From positions 1-64,000 of the forward strand of contig MU864026.1 in the NCBI GenBank assembly GCA_033296885.1: a stretch of 64,000 bases of DNA, in the 5' to 3' direction. Positions 1-10,904 of the stretch are shown one piece after another; within the stretch, counting starts at the first letter, position 1, and the number at the start of each line of letters is the position of its first letter. A program made the translations under genes and the position numbers. The notes below the pieces were generated by a model, which was not told the origin of the DNA, searched no databases, and was given only the letters and a program-made list of their open reading frames with translations. The DNA is from Triangularia verruculosa (taxonomy: Eukaryota; Ascomycota; Sordariomycetes; Sordariales; Podosporaceae).

Positions 1-58
1 GCCCCCCCCCCCCCCCCCCGCCCCCCCCCCCCCCCCCCCCCCCCCCCGCCCCGGCCCC
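1..58. repeat. C-homopolymer run at the window edge
   Basis: The first 58 bases are C with only a few G. Nothing in it codes. Such a run at the extreme end looks like a contig-end or sequencing-chemistry artefact rather than genomic sequence, although a real poly-C tract cannot be excluded from one sequence. Confidence 0.8.
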
Positions 59-1449
59 GCTTTTGGGGTTTTTTCTTGGGTTGTTGTGATGGTGCCATCT
101 ATTTACTTATCTAGGCAGGCGGGCAATGGACATGTATGAAGGCGATATTGTTGAGCCTCACTCGTGAGAAAGTTGGCGGCATACGGGCCAGGAAGTTGCC
201 CTTTTTGCACGGGTTAGGTACTACTTGCGATGATGGTTCATTATAGACACGACATTGTATCCGTCCAGTAGGAAATGTTTTTTGTCCGGTGATAATGTGT
301 AACAGGTCGGCAGGTCCCCGTCAGTTGAAAACGATTGAATGGGTGGATGGGATGGGGGTGATATCTTTGTGTGTAATGGGGGAAAGCAAGGTGTGACTTG
401 GGTCAACTGTTTTACCTGTCGAAGCCCTTCCGGTGTGAGATGCTGTTTGGTTGGTTTTGGGACGGTTGGTGGTGGTTGGTTACCTAGGCTTATAGTAGGT
501 TGTAAGATCTCGGAGGCAAGGTTGTGTAAGTAGGCAGTCAGTTTTGTCGGTCGGGGTGTTTAGTATTACTCACTCACTTGCGGCGGCCGGCAAAAAGTGT
601 GTTTCCTACTGGTGGTATACCCGGTGTGAGATGCCGCTAGGATGTTAGTAGTGTGAGGCGGTGGTTAGGTTCATAGGTTAGGTATAAGACCGTGAGCAGG
701 TTGTGTGTAAGTCAGTCATTCGTGATAGTTATCACTGCGGAGGCAAAAAGGTGTTTAACTACACGGTGATACAAGGTGGGTTCTAGAGTTGCCTGCCTAT
801 AGTGGGAGATAATGACAGGCAAGAAAACTGGGAAAAAAGAATGAATCAGGCTTTCGATGTTCCTTGAAGGCAAATTGTTGCTAGGGATGGCAGGGTGTTC
901 GGGATAAGGCTGAGGGAGAGCGGCTGAGCTTGCATGGTACCGTACATACATAGGTAGGTAGCAACGGAAACGGGGTGTGCCTCAGCCACCTTTTTACTGC
1001 TACGTGAAAAGACTGGGGGAATTTGAAAGAAAGAGGCTCTGTTCCGGGGATGGATTCAAGGAGCCTGCTTTACCGCTTCCCTTCCTCTTGGTGGTCAGAA
1101 AAGGCTGGTTATTTTCTGCGCCGCTGCTTTGCTTGCCAGTAGGTTGCAACCCCCGTGGTGATTGGACCTGAAGACCGGACCTGGAGAGCCCGGACGGAAG
1201 GATTATGCAAGTGTTAGACTAAACGCTGCCGTTCCTCTCTGGGATATCAGATAGTGAAAGCTGGAATTAAAACGGCAGAACCTGGGTCAATAGATAGTAG
1301 AAGGAGGGATATTATATGGCTGAAAGCTGAGATACTAGAGATGAAAAGGAGATTGAAGGAAAGCCCAGAGCAAGGATTTCATAAAAACTGAGGGTAACGC
1401 GCGCCTAGAATCTCTCCCGATGAAAGTCGGTTGTGCCACCACCTAGCAT
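59..1449. other. Intergenic, no gene seen
   Basis: About 1.4 kb with only short ORFs lacking codon bias or any recognisable domain. It holds TAGG-rich bits (TAGGTAGGTAG near 950-960). The last few hundred bases probably include the 3' UTR of the minus-strand kelch gene that ends at 1450. Confidence 0.5.
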
Positions 1450-3117
1450 CTACTTCAACCTCAGCACCCATCCATCCCCCCTAATCCTCCCACCCTCCCC
1501 CTCACCACCCCAAACCACCACCCCGCTCTCCTCCAAATCCCCAATACTCGCCACGCTTGCCCCCGACCTCCCCCCCGGACCTTCCACACTCTCATCATTC
1601 TCATCATCCTCCGCCTCCATCTCCACCCTAAACCACTTTCCCTCATGGCTACTCCCATGCTTTCCCCTCCCAAACAACCCAGACGCAGTCCCCAACACCG
1701 CATCCTGCGCTTTGACAAAACTAGCCTCTGTGCCGTGGTGCTTATCATGCCCTGACGCCGGCGTCAAGAAAGCCCAGACGTCACCCAACTTCTCCCCGTT
1801 TTCTCCCTGTCCAAACGCAAGGAGGAGATACTCCCTTCCATTTTGGCCGCCGATGGTGACGACGGAGAGGGAGGCGTGGGAGCGAGGGGCGGGCCAGCCC
1901 GCAAGCTTCTCTTCTTCAAGCGGGATGGTGGTAGGGTCGGGAGACTTGTACCCTACATCGGTCTTGCCCTGGAGAATGGACTTCCACTGCCCCTTTGCTG
2001 TAACCAGAACCTCACCGGCGGAAGCGACGTCGTTGAAGCTGTCTAGTGCGAGTTCGAGGTAATCAATCTTGGCTTCCCCCTCAAACTCCCCTCCGAATTT
2101 ATAAAGCCGGTTCTTTGCCAGGGCGAGGCTGGCACCGGCTACTGGAGGGGAAGGGGAAGGGGGAAGGGGCTGCCAAGTAGAGGAATGGATGTCGAACGCC
2201 CAGGTTTCGTCTGTCAACTCCCCACCAGCGAAACTGCCGCCGGAAATGATGAAGGTGCCGTACCCTTCTGAGTCGAGGTCTTTTGCCTTTTCAGCCAGGA
2301 ACCCAACGACGGGGTCTTGGGGGATTCCTTGCTCGTGAAGGGTTGTGGAATCAGTCCCGAGTGCCCATTCGGTCCAGGTCTGACTGCCAGAGTGGCGGCC
2401 GTGCTTGGAAGGGGAGAAGTTATCCGGTTTGGTGGTTGCCACGGCAGAATGCCCGTACCGGCCAGAGGGATGGGTTGGGGTGGCTAGAGCTGGGTCAAGG
2501 AAGGACCAGAGGTGGATGCGGGTGTCGAACACCCAGACACGGCCGGATTCGTTTAGGGGTTCAGGACTGGTAGGGGAAGAGCCGCCGAAGATGAATATAC
2601 GGTGGCCGATGACTGCTGAAGCATGGCCTTTGCGAGCAGGAGGTACATCTGGGAGTGAGGAGGTGGGCGAGGCAGGGGATTTTCCCTTTGATGCTGCGGT
2701 GGCTGGCGGGGGTGATGAGAGAGGGACATCGGAGAGATTTTGGGGTTCATCGCTAGGGGTTTCCTCGATAGAAATGCTAGGAATGTCGGGGTTGGTGTCG
2801 TTGGGTTTGGGAGCGGCGGTCGACTGGGCTGGTTTGGCCTTGATGGCATAGTAATCGGCCTGGGCTCCGCTTGCAGGCAGGGTAATGGCATGGACATCGT
2901 TGTCTCTGCCACCGCCAAAGATGTAAACCGTGCCATCGACGATGTTGGCTGTGTGGCCTGATCGCGGAAGAGACGGAAGGTGGAGCTTCTCCCATGTGCC
3001 CTTCATGGTGTTGCTATTGCCGCTGCCAAAGGCAGGGCTCTTTATGGCGGGAAGTGATGACGGGAGTGAGTTGAAGAGCTCCGTCGTGCGACGTTTGAGT
3101 AGTTTGAATGAGTCCAT
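1450..3117 (-). CDS. Kelch-repeat beta-propeller protein
   Basis: Single-exon gene of 555 residues. At least six kelch-type repeats can be seen, each with an R/GH-S/A core followed by a hydrophobic strand and GG: GHTANIVDGTVYIFGGG at residues 54-70, GHASAVIGHRIFIFGGSS, GRYGHSAVA with FIISGGSF, LYKFGGEF, SHASLSVV with LLLAFGQG, and SGASVASI with VVVWGGEGE near the C terminus. This fits one six-bladed propeller. There is no signal peptide or membrane segment, so it is probably an intracellular protein-binding scaffold; the partner is unknown. A Ser/Pro-rich linker (about 95-160) separates blades 1 and 2, and an acidic loop (EMEAEDDENDE) lies in the last third. The start at MDSFKLLKRR is followed by a basic stretch, and the minus strand upstream is a CT/CA-rich leader. 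It lies 304 bp downstream of DCD1 on the same strand. The exact orthologue was not recognised. Confidence 0.85.
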   Translation of the reverse strand: MDSFKLLKRRTTELFNSLPSSLPAIKSPAFGSGNSNTMKGTWEKLHLPSLPRSGHTANIVDGTVYIFGGGRDNDVHAITLPASGAQADYYAIKAKPAQSTAAPKPNDTNPDIPSISIEETPSDEPQNLSDVPLSSPPPATAASKGKSPASPTSSLPDVPPARKGHASAVIGHRIFIFGGSSPTSPEPLNESGRVWVFDTRIHLWSFLDPALATPTHPSGRYGHSAVATTKPDNFSPSKHGRHSGSQTWTEWALGTDSTTLHEQGIPQDPVVGFLAEKAKDLDSEGYGTFIISGGSFAGGELTDETWAFDIHSSTWQPLPPSPSPPVAGASLALAKNRLYKFGGEFEGEAKIDYLELALDSFNDVASAGEVLVTAKGQWKSILQGKTDVGYKSPDPTTIPLEEEKLAGWPAPRSHASLSVVTIGGQNGREYLLLAFGQGENGEKLGDVWAFLTPASGHDKHHGTEASFVKAQDAVLGTASGLFGRGKHGSSHEGKWFRVEMEAEDDENDESVEGPGGRSGASVASIGDLEESGVVVWGGEGEGGRIRGDGWVLRLK

Positions 3118-3421
3118 CTTGGTGTAAGTGCAGAAGTGAGTGTGAGATGGAGTTGAAATGAGACAGATGAATCACTTTGAGCAATATGGCCAATTGTTGG
3201 ACAGAGGCTGTGCCGGGGCAGGACAACTCTCACCAGGATCGCTTGCTTTCAGCTCCTGGAGAGCAGTTGCGTCACTGGGTGGGGTAATAGCTGCCGAAAG
3301 CATGCAGCCATCCAACGGCGATAGGCTCGGACTACCGTTGCACAGTTCCCGTCTGGACTTACAAAGCAGAGCATGGAAAAGGATTGGTTCATTGGTTCTT
3401 CATCAATCTAAGCTCATTTTC
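3118..3421. other. Short same-strand spacer
   Basis: 304 bp between the DCD1 stop and the kelch start, both on minus. It must hold the DCD1 3' end and the kelch promoter and leader. No ORF or structured element was recognised. Confidence 0.5.
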
Positions 3422-4610
3422 TCACTTGTATAAGTCGAGTTTCTCGAGATGTATCAACCCATTTGCAGGCTGCGCGTTTGATCAGCTTCAACCCGTCAAA
3501 ATCATCAGAAGACCACTCACCGGCATATACTGCCTCAGCTTCACTCCCGCCTCCCTAAACACCGCCGCCGTGTCACCGTCCATACTATACCCGTGACTGT
3601 ACACGACCTCACTGATCCCAACCTGGACAATTTTGATGCTGCATGTCAAGCAGGGGTGAGTAGTGCAGTAGAGGACCGCCTCTTCCCTTACCCTCTCCCG
3701 TCCGGCTTCAAGCAGTGCATTCTCCTCCGCATGGATACACAGGCAGGTAGTCAACCCGTGCCCTGAGCCTTGGCCGGCGTTGCACCGCTCGCAACCGCCT
3801 TCCCCGCAGTTCACCAGCCCCCTGGGAGTGCCGTTGTACCCAGTGCTGATGACCCTCTTATCCCGGACAATAACGCAACCGACTCGGCGCTTCATGCAAT
3901 TCGCCCTCTGGGCAGCCAAGGAGGCGAGGGCCATGAAATAAGCATCCCACGATGGACGAAGCCTATCCGGGTTCAACAGGTCCAGCTTGCCAAGGGTAGC
4001 ATAGAGATGCGCCAGGGAAGAAGACGTGTTTAACAGCCGGACAGTGCCCCTCGAGATCATAGCTTGAGTGCCGTTTACCGGGTCGTATAGGTTGGTGTCG
4101 TTAAGAGTTACGAAAGACTCGAGGTCGGTTACTTCGTCTTGAGATTCGGATTCCTCGTTCGGTCCTTTCAGAAATCGACCGTGGTTCTGGGATTGCCGAG
4201 CCAGGAACCGCTTCCATCTGACGGTGAGAGGAGCATCGACGCTGATGAGGAGGAAAAAAGGGCGGCGGGTGTACATCTCAAGAACCTCCTCGGATGGGAT
4301 ATCTGTTGTCACAAACCGTTCTCGCCATTTCTTGGTGACGAACTCGAGCAGCTCATCTGGGGTCGCGAATACAGTTTGGGCTGAGGACGAGGTGCTTTTG
4401 ATGGATACTGAGGATGGAGGAGTAGCCTGAGCCGCTTGTTTTGACGCAGAGCTGGACAGGTAGAGATGGGTGAAGCCATGGTGGTCAGCGAGGTAGTTGG
4501 CGATGGTGCGCTTGCCTGCGCAGATGCCTAGGAAGAGTCTAAGTCAATACCAGACAGTTGAGCGGTCAAGAGGTAGCAATGTATTTACTGCCGCATATTC
4601 CAATGAACAT
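3422..4610 (-). CDS. dcd1: Deoxycytidylate (dCMP) deaminase
   Basis: Converts dCMP to dUMP, the precursor of dTMP. Three exons: 4610..4589 (only 22 nt), 4527..3521 and 3469..3422, giving 358 residues. Introns are 61 nt (GTAAAT..TAG) and 51 nt (GTGAGT..CAG). The frame runs cleanly across both, and joining gives the fungal-style starts and ends MFIGICGSICAGKRTIANYL and RQYMPPANGLIHLEKL. The zinc site of the cytidine/dCMP deaminase family is complete: His273-Ala-Glu275 in CIHAEENALLEAG and the PCxxC pair Cys300/Cys303 in HPCLTCSIKI. The N terminus carries a Walker-A-like GxxxxGK (residues 7-14) with Arg instead of Ser/Thr after the Lys. Without the last intron the reading ends at a false stop (SGLLMILTG). 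It is transcribed divergently from ATG7. Confidence 0.93.
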
Positions 4611-5556
4611 CTTGTCTGTTTGTGGTCAAGTAAAAGCCTGGAGTGTAGTGAGTGAAGAGTCGGGTATCCGAAACGAGAGAATGTATTTCTTGAGTAAGTA
4701 TTTACAGCCTTGAAACCTTCCTCAGCGTAGAGTGAGGGCGCCCGATTTAAAGTTGCGGAGATCGAGACGCGCTTCTGCAACTCATTAACGCGTCTTCTAC
4801 TTAGCGCCCCACGCTGCCCGGCGATTAACCGGAGGGTCCTCATCCTGTACAAAATAATGTGACCCAAACTGCTTGGTGACTACACTACACAAGTGCTATG
4901 AATGCCTTCTGACTGCGACTGTCGCTCCACGCCTATGAACAATCCTTCAACTTCTATATATCATGTATAAATATATGTTAACAGTCTTTCAAGGCATGGT
5001 TAAAGCTTGCGGTACTTGTGTGCTTCTGTACGGCGTGGCATTCTGCACTAAAGCTGATCCCTGCAAGGTCCAAGTGCGGGGCATCAACCAGGAGCTCTCC
5101 TTGCCCCGCCATGAAGCTGTGCTGCTGCCTCTTTCTCACAGGGCATCCGTCTCATCCATAGATTTTGACATGAATAGGTAGGCGTGGCTCGAGCTGCTTA
5201 TATATTCCAGTCTTACCTTCTCAGGCTTGTGACACACCGGTCATCCGGCGATTCACGCCACACCTGACCTCGAAAGCGTCCACTTGTTGATGCTTACCTG
5301 AGGCACTCATGTGCCCGAAGCTATATCTCTAACGCTGAACTTCGAGTCATCGAGGGCGAATACAATTATCTTCTGTCCGAACTTCCAACAAAGCCGGCAC
5401 CGCGCCAATAGCGATATTGATCCGGAGCCATAAACTGCCGTCGCAACCCCGCCATCAAGCTTCCCCAGACACCAACGAAATCAAACGAGACCAACCACAC
5501 AGTGCAAGCTTCAAACCAGAGATACCGTCAAGGTCGACGACAAGAGAGCACACGCC
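4611..5556. promoter_or_regulatory. Divergent promoter region dcd1 / atg7
   Basis: 946 bp between two divergent starts must contain both promoters. A very AT-rich stretch near 4956-4980 (tatatatcatgtataaat) could be a TATA-like element. The part next to ATG7 (5400-5556) is CA/CCA-rich as in fungal leaders. No specific factor site is claimed. Confidence 0.5.
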
Positions 5557-7828
5557 ATGGCCCCTGTCAAATTCGTCCCGTTTTCCTCGGAAATCGAACT
5601 TCCTTTCTATTCTTCGCTCTTCGCCTCGAAACTCGACCATGACAAGTATGCCGTCGACCTTCTATGCCCTTGCTGGAGAGACACTGTACTAACCTTCTCA
5701 AGACTCGACGATTCGGCCCGGGCCGTTCTGGGCGTCTACGAACCTCGCGTACAGGCGGACCCGGAAGCCAGCGTACGGATGCAAATACTTGGAAGTGCGC
5801 TGACGGCAAAGGAGTAAGTCCAGGACTGCGGATTGAACTTGTACGTCGTGCTGTACCGGCTAATCGCTGACAGTGACGACAGCCTTCCGATTGGTACGAG
5901 TCGCGCGAAGGGGTTCATCAAGAACGTCAACACCATCGAGGACTTCAAAAATGTCGACAAGAAGGCCATGATTGAGGATATTGGTCGGCAGATTTGGGAT
6001 GCGATACAAGATGGCACAATCTACTCGGTCCCTTCCCTACTCTCGTCCTTTGCGATTCTATCTTTCGCCGACCTCAAGAAGTACAGGTTCACATACTGGT
6101 TCGCATTCCCAGCACTTCACTTCGGCGAGCCTTTATGGGAACGATCTGGCGATATCGGGCGGCTGAACTCTAGGGAAAGCGAGGCCCTCGTCGAGTCGGT
6201 TGGGACATGGAGGTATACAGTCAGCACTGAGAAGGAGCATGGGTTTTTTATTGCGAAGAAGCTGCGCGGCGAGCATGCCACGGGGAGGGGCCCAGTCGAC
6301 GACTCGATGGCGGAGGAGATCGGATATCACTGGCAAATCGGGTCGCTCCGGGATTTTGAAAACGGCTTCTTCAACGACATACCGGAGGAGGACCAATATG
6401 TTGCCTTTGTTGACCCGTCAAACTACCCAGAGCATCCGTCGTGGCCTCTCCGGAACCTCTTGATTCTAATTTCGCACCGATATCGGCTGAAAAAGGTCCA
6501 GATCCTTTGTTACCGTGACACCCAGGCTCGCAGACATGAAGCTCGGAGTATCATCCTACCGCTGTCCTCAAAAATGTCTGACGATTTAGATTTCACCAAA
6601 CAGCCCGATATCACCGGCTGGGAGAGGGACAGTGCGTCGAAACTGAGGCATCGGGTTGCTAACTTGGCCGAGTATATGGATCCCACTAGACTGGCAGACC
6701 AGGCAGTGGATCTCAACTTGAAACTCATGAAGTGGCGGTTAGCACCGAGTCTTGAGCTTGACACCATCAAGAATACCAAGTGTCTGTTGCTTGGCGCTGG
6801 TACGCTTGGTAGCTACGTCTCGAGGAATCTGATGGGCTGGGGCGTGCGCAAGATCACTCTGGTGGACTATGGCGCAGTCTCCTTTTCGAATCCTGTGCGG
6901 CAGCCATTATTCGAGTTTGAAGACTGCCTGGAAGGAGGCAAGCCAAAAGCTTTGAAGGCAGCCGAGGCGCTTAAGAAGATCTATCCAGGTGTGGAAGCTG
7001 AAGGCCATGTGCTATCAGTGCCGATGTTGGGTCACCCGGTCACAAACGAGGCCAAGGCACAGCAGGATTTCAACAAGCTGCAAGAGCTGATCAACTCACA
7101 CGACGCTGTCTTTCTTTTGCTGGACACGCGTGAGTCGAGGTGGTTGCCTACGCTCATGGGCAAGGCCGCCGGCAAGATTGTGCTAAACGCTGCTCTTGGG
7201 TTTGATACGTATGTTGTGATGCGACACGGAGCGAAACCGGAGGATGGAAGTGAGGATACGCTTGGATGCTACTTTTGCAATGACGTGGTTGTTGCTGCCG
7301 ATGTAAGTTTTTTTTTTTGTATCTGCCTCCCGTTTTTTCTACTCAGTGTTAACAATGAAACAGTCCATGAAAGACGCAACCCTGGACCAGCAATGCACCG
7401 TCACCCGCCCCGGCGTGGCAGCCATCGCGTCGGCGCTGCTTGTCGAGTTGTTTTCGAGTATTTTGCAGCACCCCAAGAAGCAGCATGCTCCTGCACCTGT
7501 GCCTGCGGGAAATGGTGAGTATGAGCGGGATCCGGCGGAGCATCCGTTGGGGATTGTGCCGCACCAGATTAGGGGGTTCCTGTCGACGTTTAGCAGTATG
7601 AATATCAGGGGCAAGTCTTATCCGCAGTGCAGTGCTTGTAGCAGGCCTATTCTGGAGGCGTACGGGAGGGAGGGGTGGGGGTTTGTGAAGAGGGCGCTGG
7701 GGGATAGGGAGTATGTGGCTGAGCTGAGCGGGTTGGCGGAGGTGCAGCGGCTGGCGGAGGCGGCGGAGGGGGATGTGGATTGGAGTGAGGGGGAGGATGG
7801 GGAGGATGGGGAGGGGGTGTTGCTGTGA
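5557..7828 (+). CDS. atg7: Autophagy E1-like activating enzyme Atg7
   Basis: Activates the ubiquitin-like proteins Atg8 and Atg12 with ATP and passes them to Atg3 and Atg10; cytosolic and needed for autophagy. Four exons: 5557..5645, 5703..5813, 5874..7302 and 7364..7828, 697 residues, the usual size. Intron 1 (57 nt) has a perfect TACTAAC branch site; introns 2 and 3 have GTAAGT donors. The N-terminal Atg7 domain starts MAPVKFVPFSSEIELPFYSS and continues across introns as HDK-LDDSAR. The E1 half has the nucleotide-binding GAGTLG at residues 374-379, the DTRESRWLPT segment, a CYFCND zinc-type pair, and the catalytic Cys554 in LDQQCTVTRPG. A second CxxC (PQCSACSRP) follows near the C terminus, and the last residues are acidic. 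Intron 3 has a long T tract after its donor. The neighbour on the 3' side, BZZ1, is convergent. Confidence 0.96.
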
Positions 7829-8503
7829 GGATAAGGGGGGTTGTTTTGGGGGGCTGGTTTGGCATTTTAGGTATGGGGTTGGGATTGGGGAAATGGTGTT
7901 TATAGGAGTTTTTCTTCTTTTTTTCTAGAACGTTTCAATGTTTATGAGGTTGTGTGTGAGACCTTTCTTTGGGGTGTGATGGATCTCTTTTGAGGCTTGT
8001 TGAGTTTTCTTTGAAGCATGTTGGCTATCCAAGTTGGATATTCTTTGAAGTTTGATGGGTTGGTGGGTTTATGGACTATCCTTGAGGGGTATAGCGTTGC
8101 GGTTTGAGTGTAGAAATTATTTCACTTGCAGCTTTTGATGGCAATTACAGTGGTTTTGGAGCAGTGGTCCATAGTGCAATGTAGGTAGTGTGGCATGCTG
8201 GTAAGGCTCGCGGCGGGATCTCTGGAACAGCTTCTGCTGGCTAGCAGACTTCATGTGATGACATCCTTCTGACGGCAACAAAGTGACCACATCCATTGGC
8301 ACCTATAAACCATGTGAATATACGGCTGAAAATATGTACAACGCCATTGTGAGCCCATACTATTAGACTAACAAACAGGCTCCCAATACCAACACAGAGA
8401 AAAACCAAACCCCCCAATGTGTGTTTGTTCACGCAACACCATTCTATCCCAACTTTCCTCACCACTCATTCCCACTGTACATCACAACTCCCTCGACCAC
8501 CAA
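7829..8503. other. Convergent 3' region between atg7 and bzz1
   Basis: 675 bp between two stop codons facing each other, T-rich after atg7. It should hold both 3' UTRs and poly(A) sites. No gene was recognised. Confidence 0.5.
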
Positions 8504-10904
8504 CTAGACGGCCTGGATATAGCTCGCCGGCACGCTCTTCGTAACCCCCCCCTTCTCCACCTCTGCCCACCCATCCCCCGGGTCCTCCTTAATGAGCACA
8601 AACCGCTCGCCCTCCGTCATGCTGTGCTCCAATTCGCTCTGCGCCGTATAATCATACAACGCCTCCGCATACTTGAGCTTCTTGGCACCTCGCCTCGGCG
8701 CAACTGCCGGGCCCTTCTTCTTGACCGTGCCGCCGATTGACGAACCGCTGTTAGAGTACGTGGACGGCGGTCTCGCGGATTGCCCCGTGTGCTGTGGTGC
8801 GAGCGAAGGTGGCGGGGCGGCTATCATCTCAATATAGCTCGCGGGCACAAGGCCTTCTTTGTAGCCTGCTCGTACTTTGATCCATCCGGTGCCGGCTGCG
8901 TCAAACTGTCAGTAAGGCTAAACGTGTATGGGCGCGCTAGGGAAAAACCTACTATCCGGTTCCAAAATAACCAGTTCTCGTCCTTCCTGGACTGACAACT
9001 CGCCATCAGCGCCAGCTTCGAATGTATACAACATCTTGCCCTTTTTCTCTGATGACCCATTGGAGCTAGGCGCACTACCCGGTAGCTCACTAATATATGC
9101 CGATGGTGGAGGGGCAACAACCCTGTTCTTTCTAACTGTCGTCGTAGACGCTGTTGGTGCGGCACTTGTAGGTCTCGTCGCAGATGGAATCTCAGGAGGC
9201 GTCTCCTCTGACGGAGAAGTCATGGACCGCTGCGCACTAGCAGCGTATCCAGAGTTAACCGAGCTGATTGTTTCTGATTTACTGAGGGCAGGTAACTCTG
9301 CCACATGATCTGGTGGACCACTCGGCTTCAAGAGGGCATTGGCAGCCTCTTGTCGTTCTTGTTTTGCCTTCTTGCGTTCTTCTTTGTTGAGCTCTCCTGG
9401 GCATTCCGCCGGTACCTTCATCTCGCACTTGCTGTGGCACGTGTACCCACAGTCTCGGCAGTCGAAGCCCTTGGCTGATAGACCCCATATCCGCTCGCCG
9501 CAAAGGTCACAGTTCGTTGGGATCTTGAAGGTCTGCGACTTGAAGTTGTGATTTCTGGCGCCGAGAGTGACATCGCCTACAACAGACGTGATAGTTGAGG
9601 TCTCCACCTCGGCCGTGAGGCGTTTCCGGTCGGCTTGATGCAAGTCTTCTTGGATCATGAAGAGCTGCGCAATCACCGTGACCTCGTCCTTTTGCTCTCT
9701 GCCGTCCCGTACGTTCTGTTTCGCCCTCTTCAAACCTTCCACCTCACGCCTCTTCTTGTCAACCTCGCGACGTAACTCGCCCAGTTGGCTCTTGGATTTG
9801 TTGAGCACATTCCGTAGATAGACCTTGGCCGGGTCATCAATGGCCATGGATTCATCGTCGTGCCATACTGGGCTGGGTTCAAACACCTTGTCAACCGGCT
9901 CCTGGAACGCACCCATGTTGTGCCTAATATACATCATCGAGTCGAGGTGTGGCTGATTGCGCGTGATCTCCTGGGTCAGGTGCTGAATCTGCGACAAGCT
10001 CTGTTGAAGCATGGTGGTCTCCAGATTCGCAGCTACAGTCCACAATGAGTTGAGCTTGATGGTTCGGAATTCGGAGAGATCTTGGAGACTGTCCATGACT
10101 TCGGGGAGGTACTCGTGGTAGTATTTCTCTTTTTGTTTGTTGGTAACGTTGATGGCGATGAGGTAGGTGTTCTTGACGTTGTTCATCTCGTGTATTTGCT
10201 GCTGGAAAGCGCTTTGTGCCTTGGCCTTGTCAAACGAGGACTCGGTCTTCTTTCGCTTGCTCTCTACCTCCTGACAGGCGGCATCGTACTTCGTTTTTTG
10301 CTTCCGCAAGTCGGCGTATGATGATTCCCTCTCCTTCTCCAACCTCTCAGCGTACTCGACATGGCGCTTGCGTAGCTCTTCGAAACGTCCCGAGATGACC
10401 TTGAGGGGGTCTGCCACCTTGGCCACCAATTCGTTTCCGTAACGCTCGTGTTCTTCGGCTCGTGATTCCAGCGTAGTCAGATGAGTTGTCCATGTGGTGA
10501 GGGATGCGCTGAAGTCATATGTCAATAGGGGCGGGAAGCCGGAAGCAAGGGGGTCTCCAGCACGCACCTCTCGAGGGAACCAGGGGTCATGGTTGGAGTA
10601 TCGCCGACGCTCAGACTGGCCGACTTCTTCGCCTTCTTCTCGAAGTACTTTTTGGCCAGAGCATTGAGTTTGGCGCTGTACTCCTTCTCGATAACACTTC
10701 GTTCACGGTAGAAAGATTGGATGTCGTCGAGCCAGGCGATGCCATTAGCAACCCAGGCGTTCGCCGGTTTGAAGCCATCCTACAGCATCTGTTGTTAGCC
10801 TGACGCCAGATGAGAGCGCGCTGGCCTGCCCTTCAGCGACGAATTTCCAGGAATCGAACCTTGAGCTCCGACCCAAAGGTCGGCGCAACGTCCACCTCAG
10901 CCAT
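8504..10904 (-). CDS. bzz1: F-BAR / C1 / double-SH3 actin-patch protein Bzz1
   Basis: Membrane-bending adaptor that works with WASP-type actin nucleation at endocytic patches. Four exons: 10904..10860, 10779..10568, 10508..8953 and 8895..8504, 734 residues. Domains in order: N-terminal F-BAR with FCH and coiled coil (about 10-360, including FYRERSVIEKEYSAKLNALA), a C1 domain (about 406-455) beginning HNFKSQTFKIPTNCDLCGER with the complete His/Cys zinc ligands, SH3-1 (about 577-632, GWIKVRAGYKEGLVPASY) and SH3-2 (last 58 residues, ALYDYTAQSELEHS). The first exon gives MAEVDVAPTFGSELK and joins DGFKPANAW in frame. Intron 1 uses an unusual GTTCGA donor but has a good GCTAACA branch site and TAG acceptor. 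Intron 3 splits the first SH3 domain. It is divergent from DBP5. Confidence 0.94.

Noticed and set aside
1433..2062. Plus-strand 209-codon frame opposite the kelch gene
   Set aside because: Shadow of the kelch coding sequence; Pro/Ser-rich without domain.
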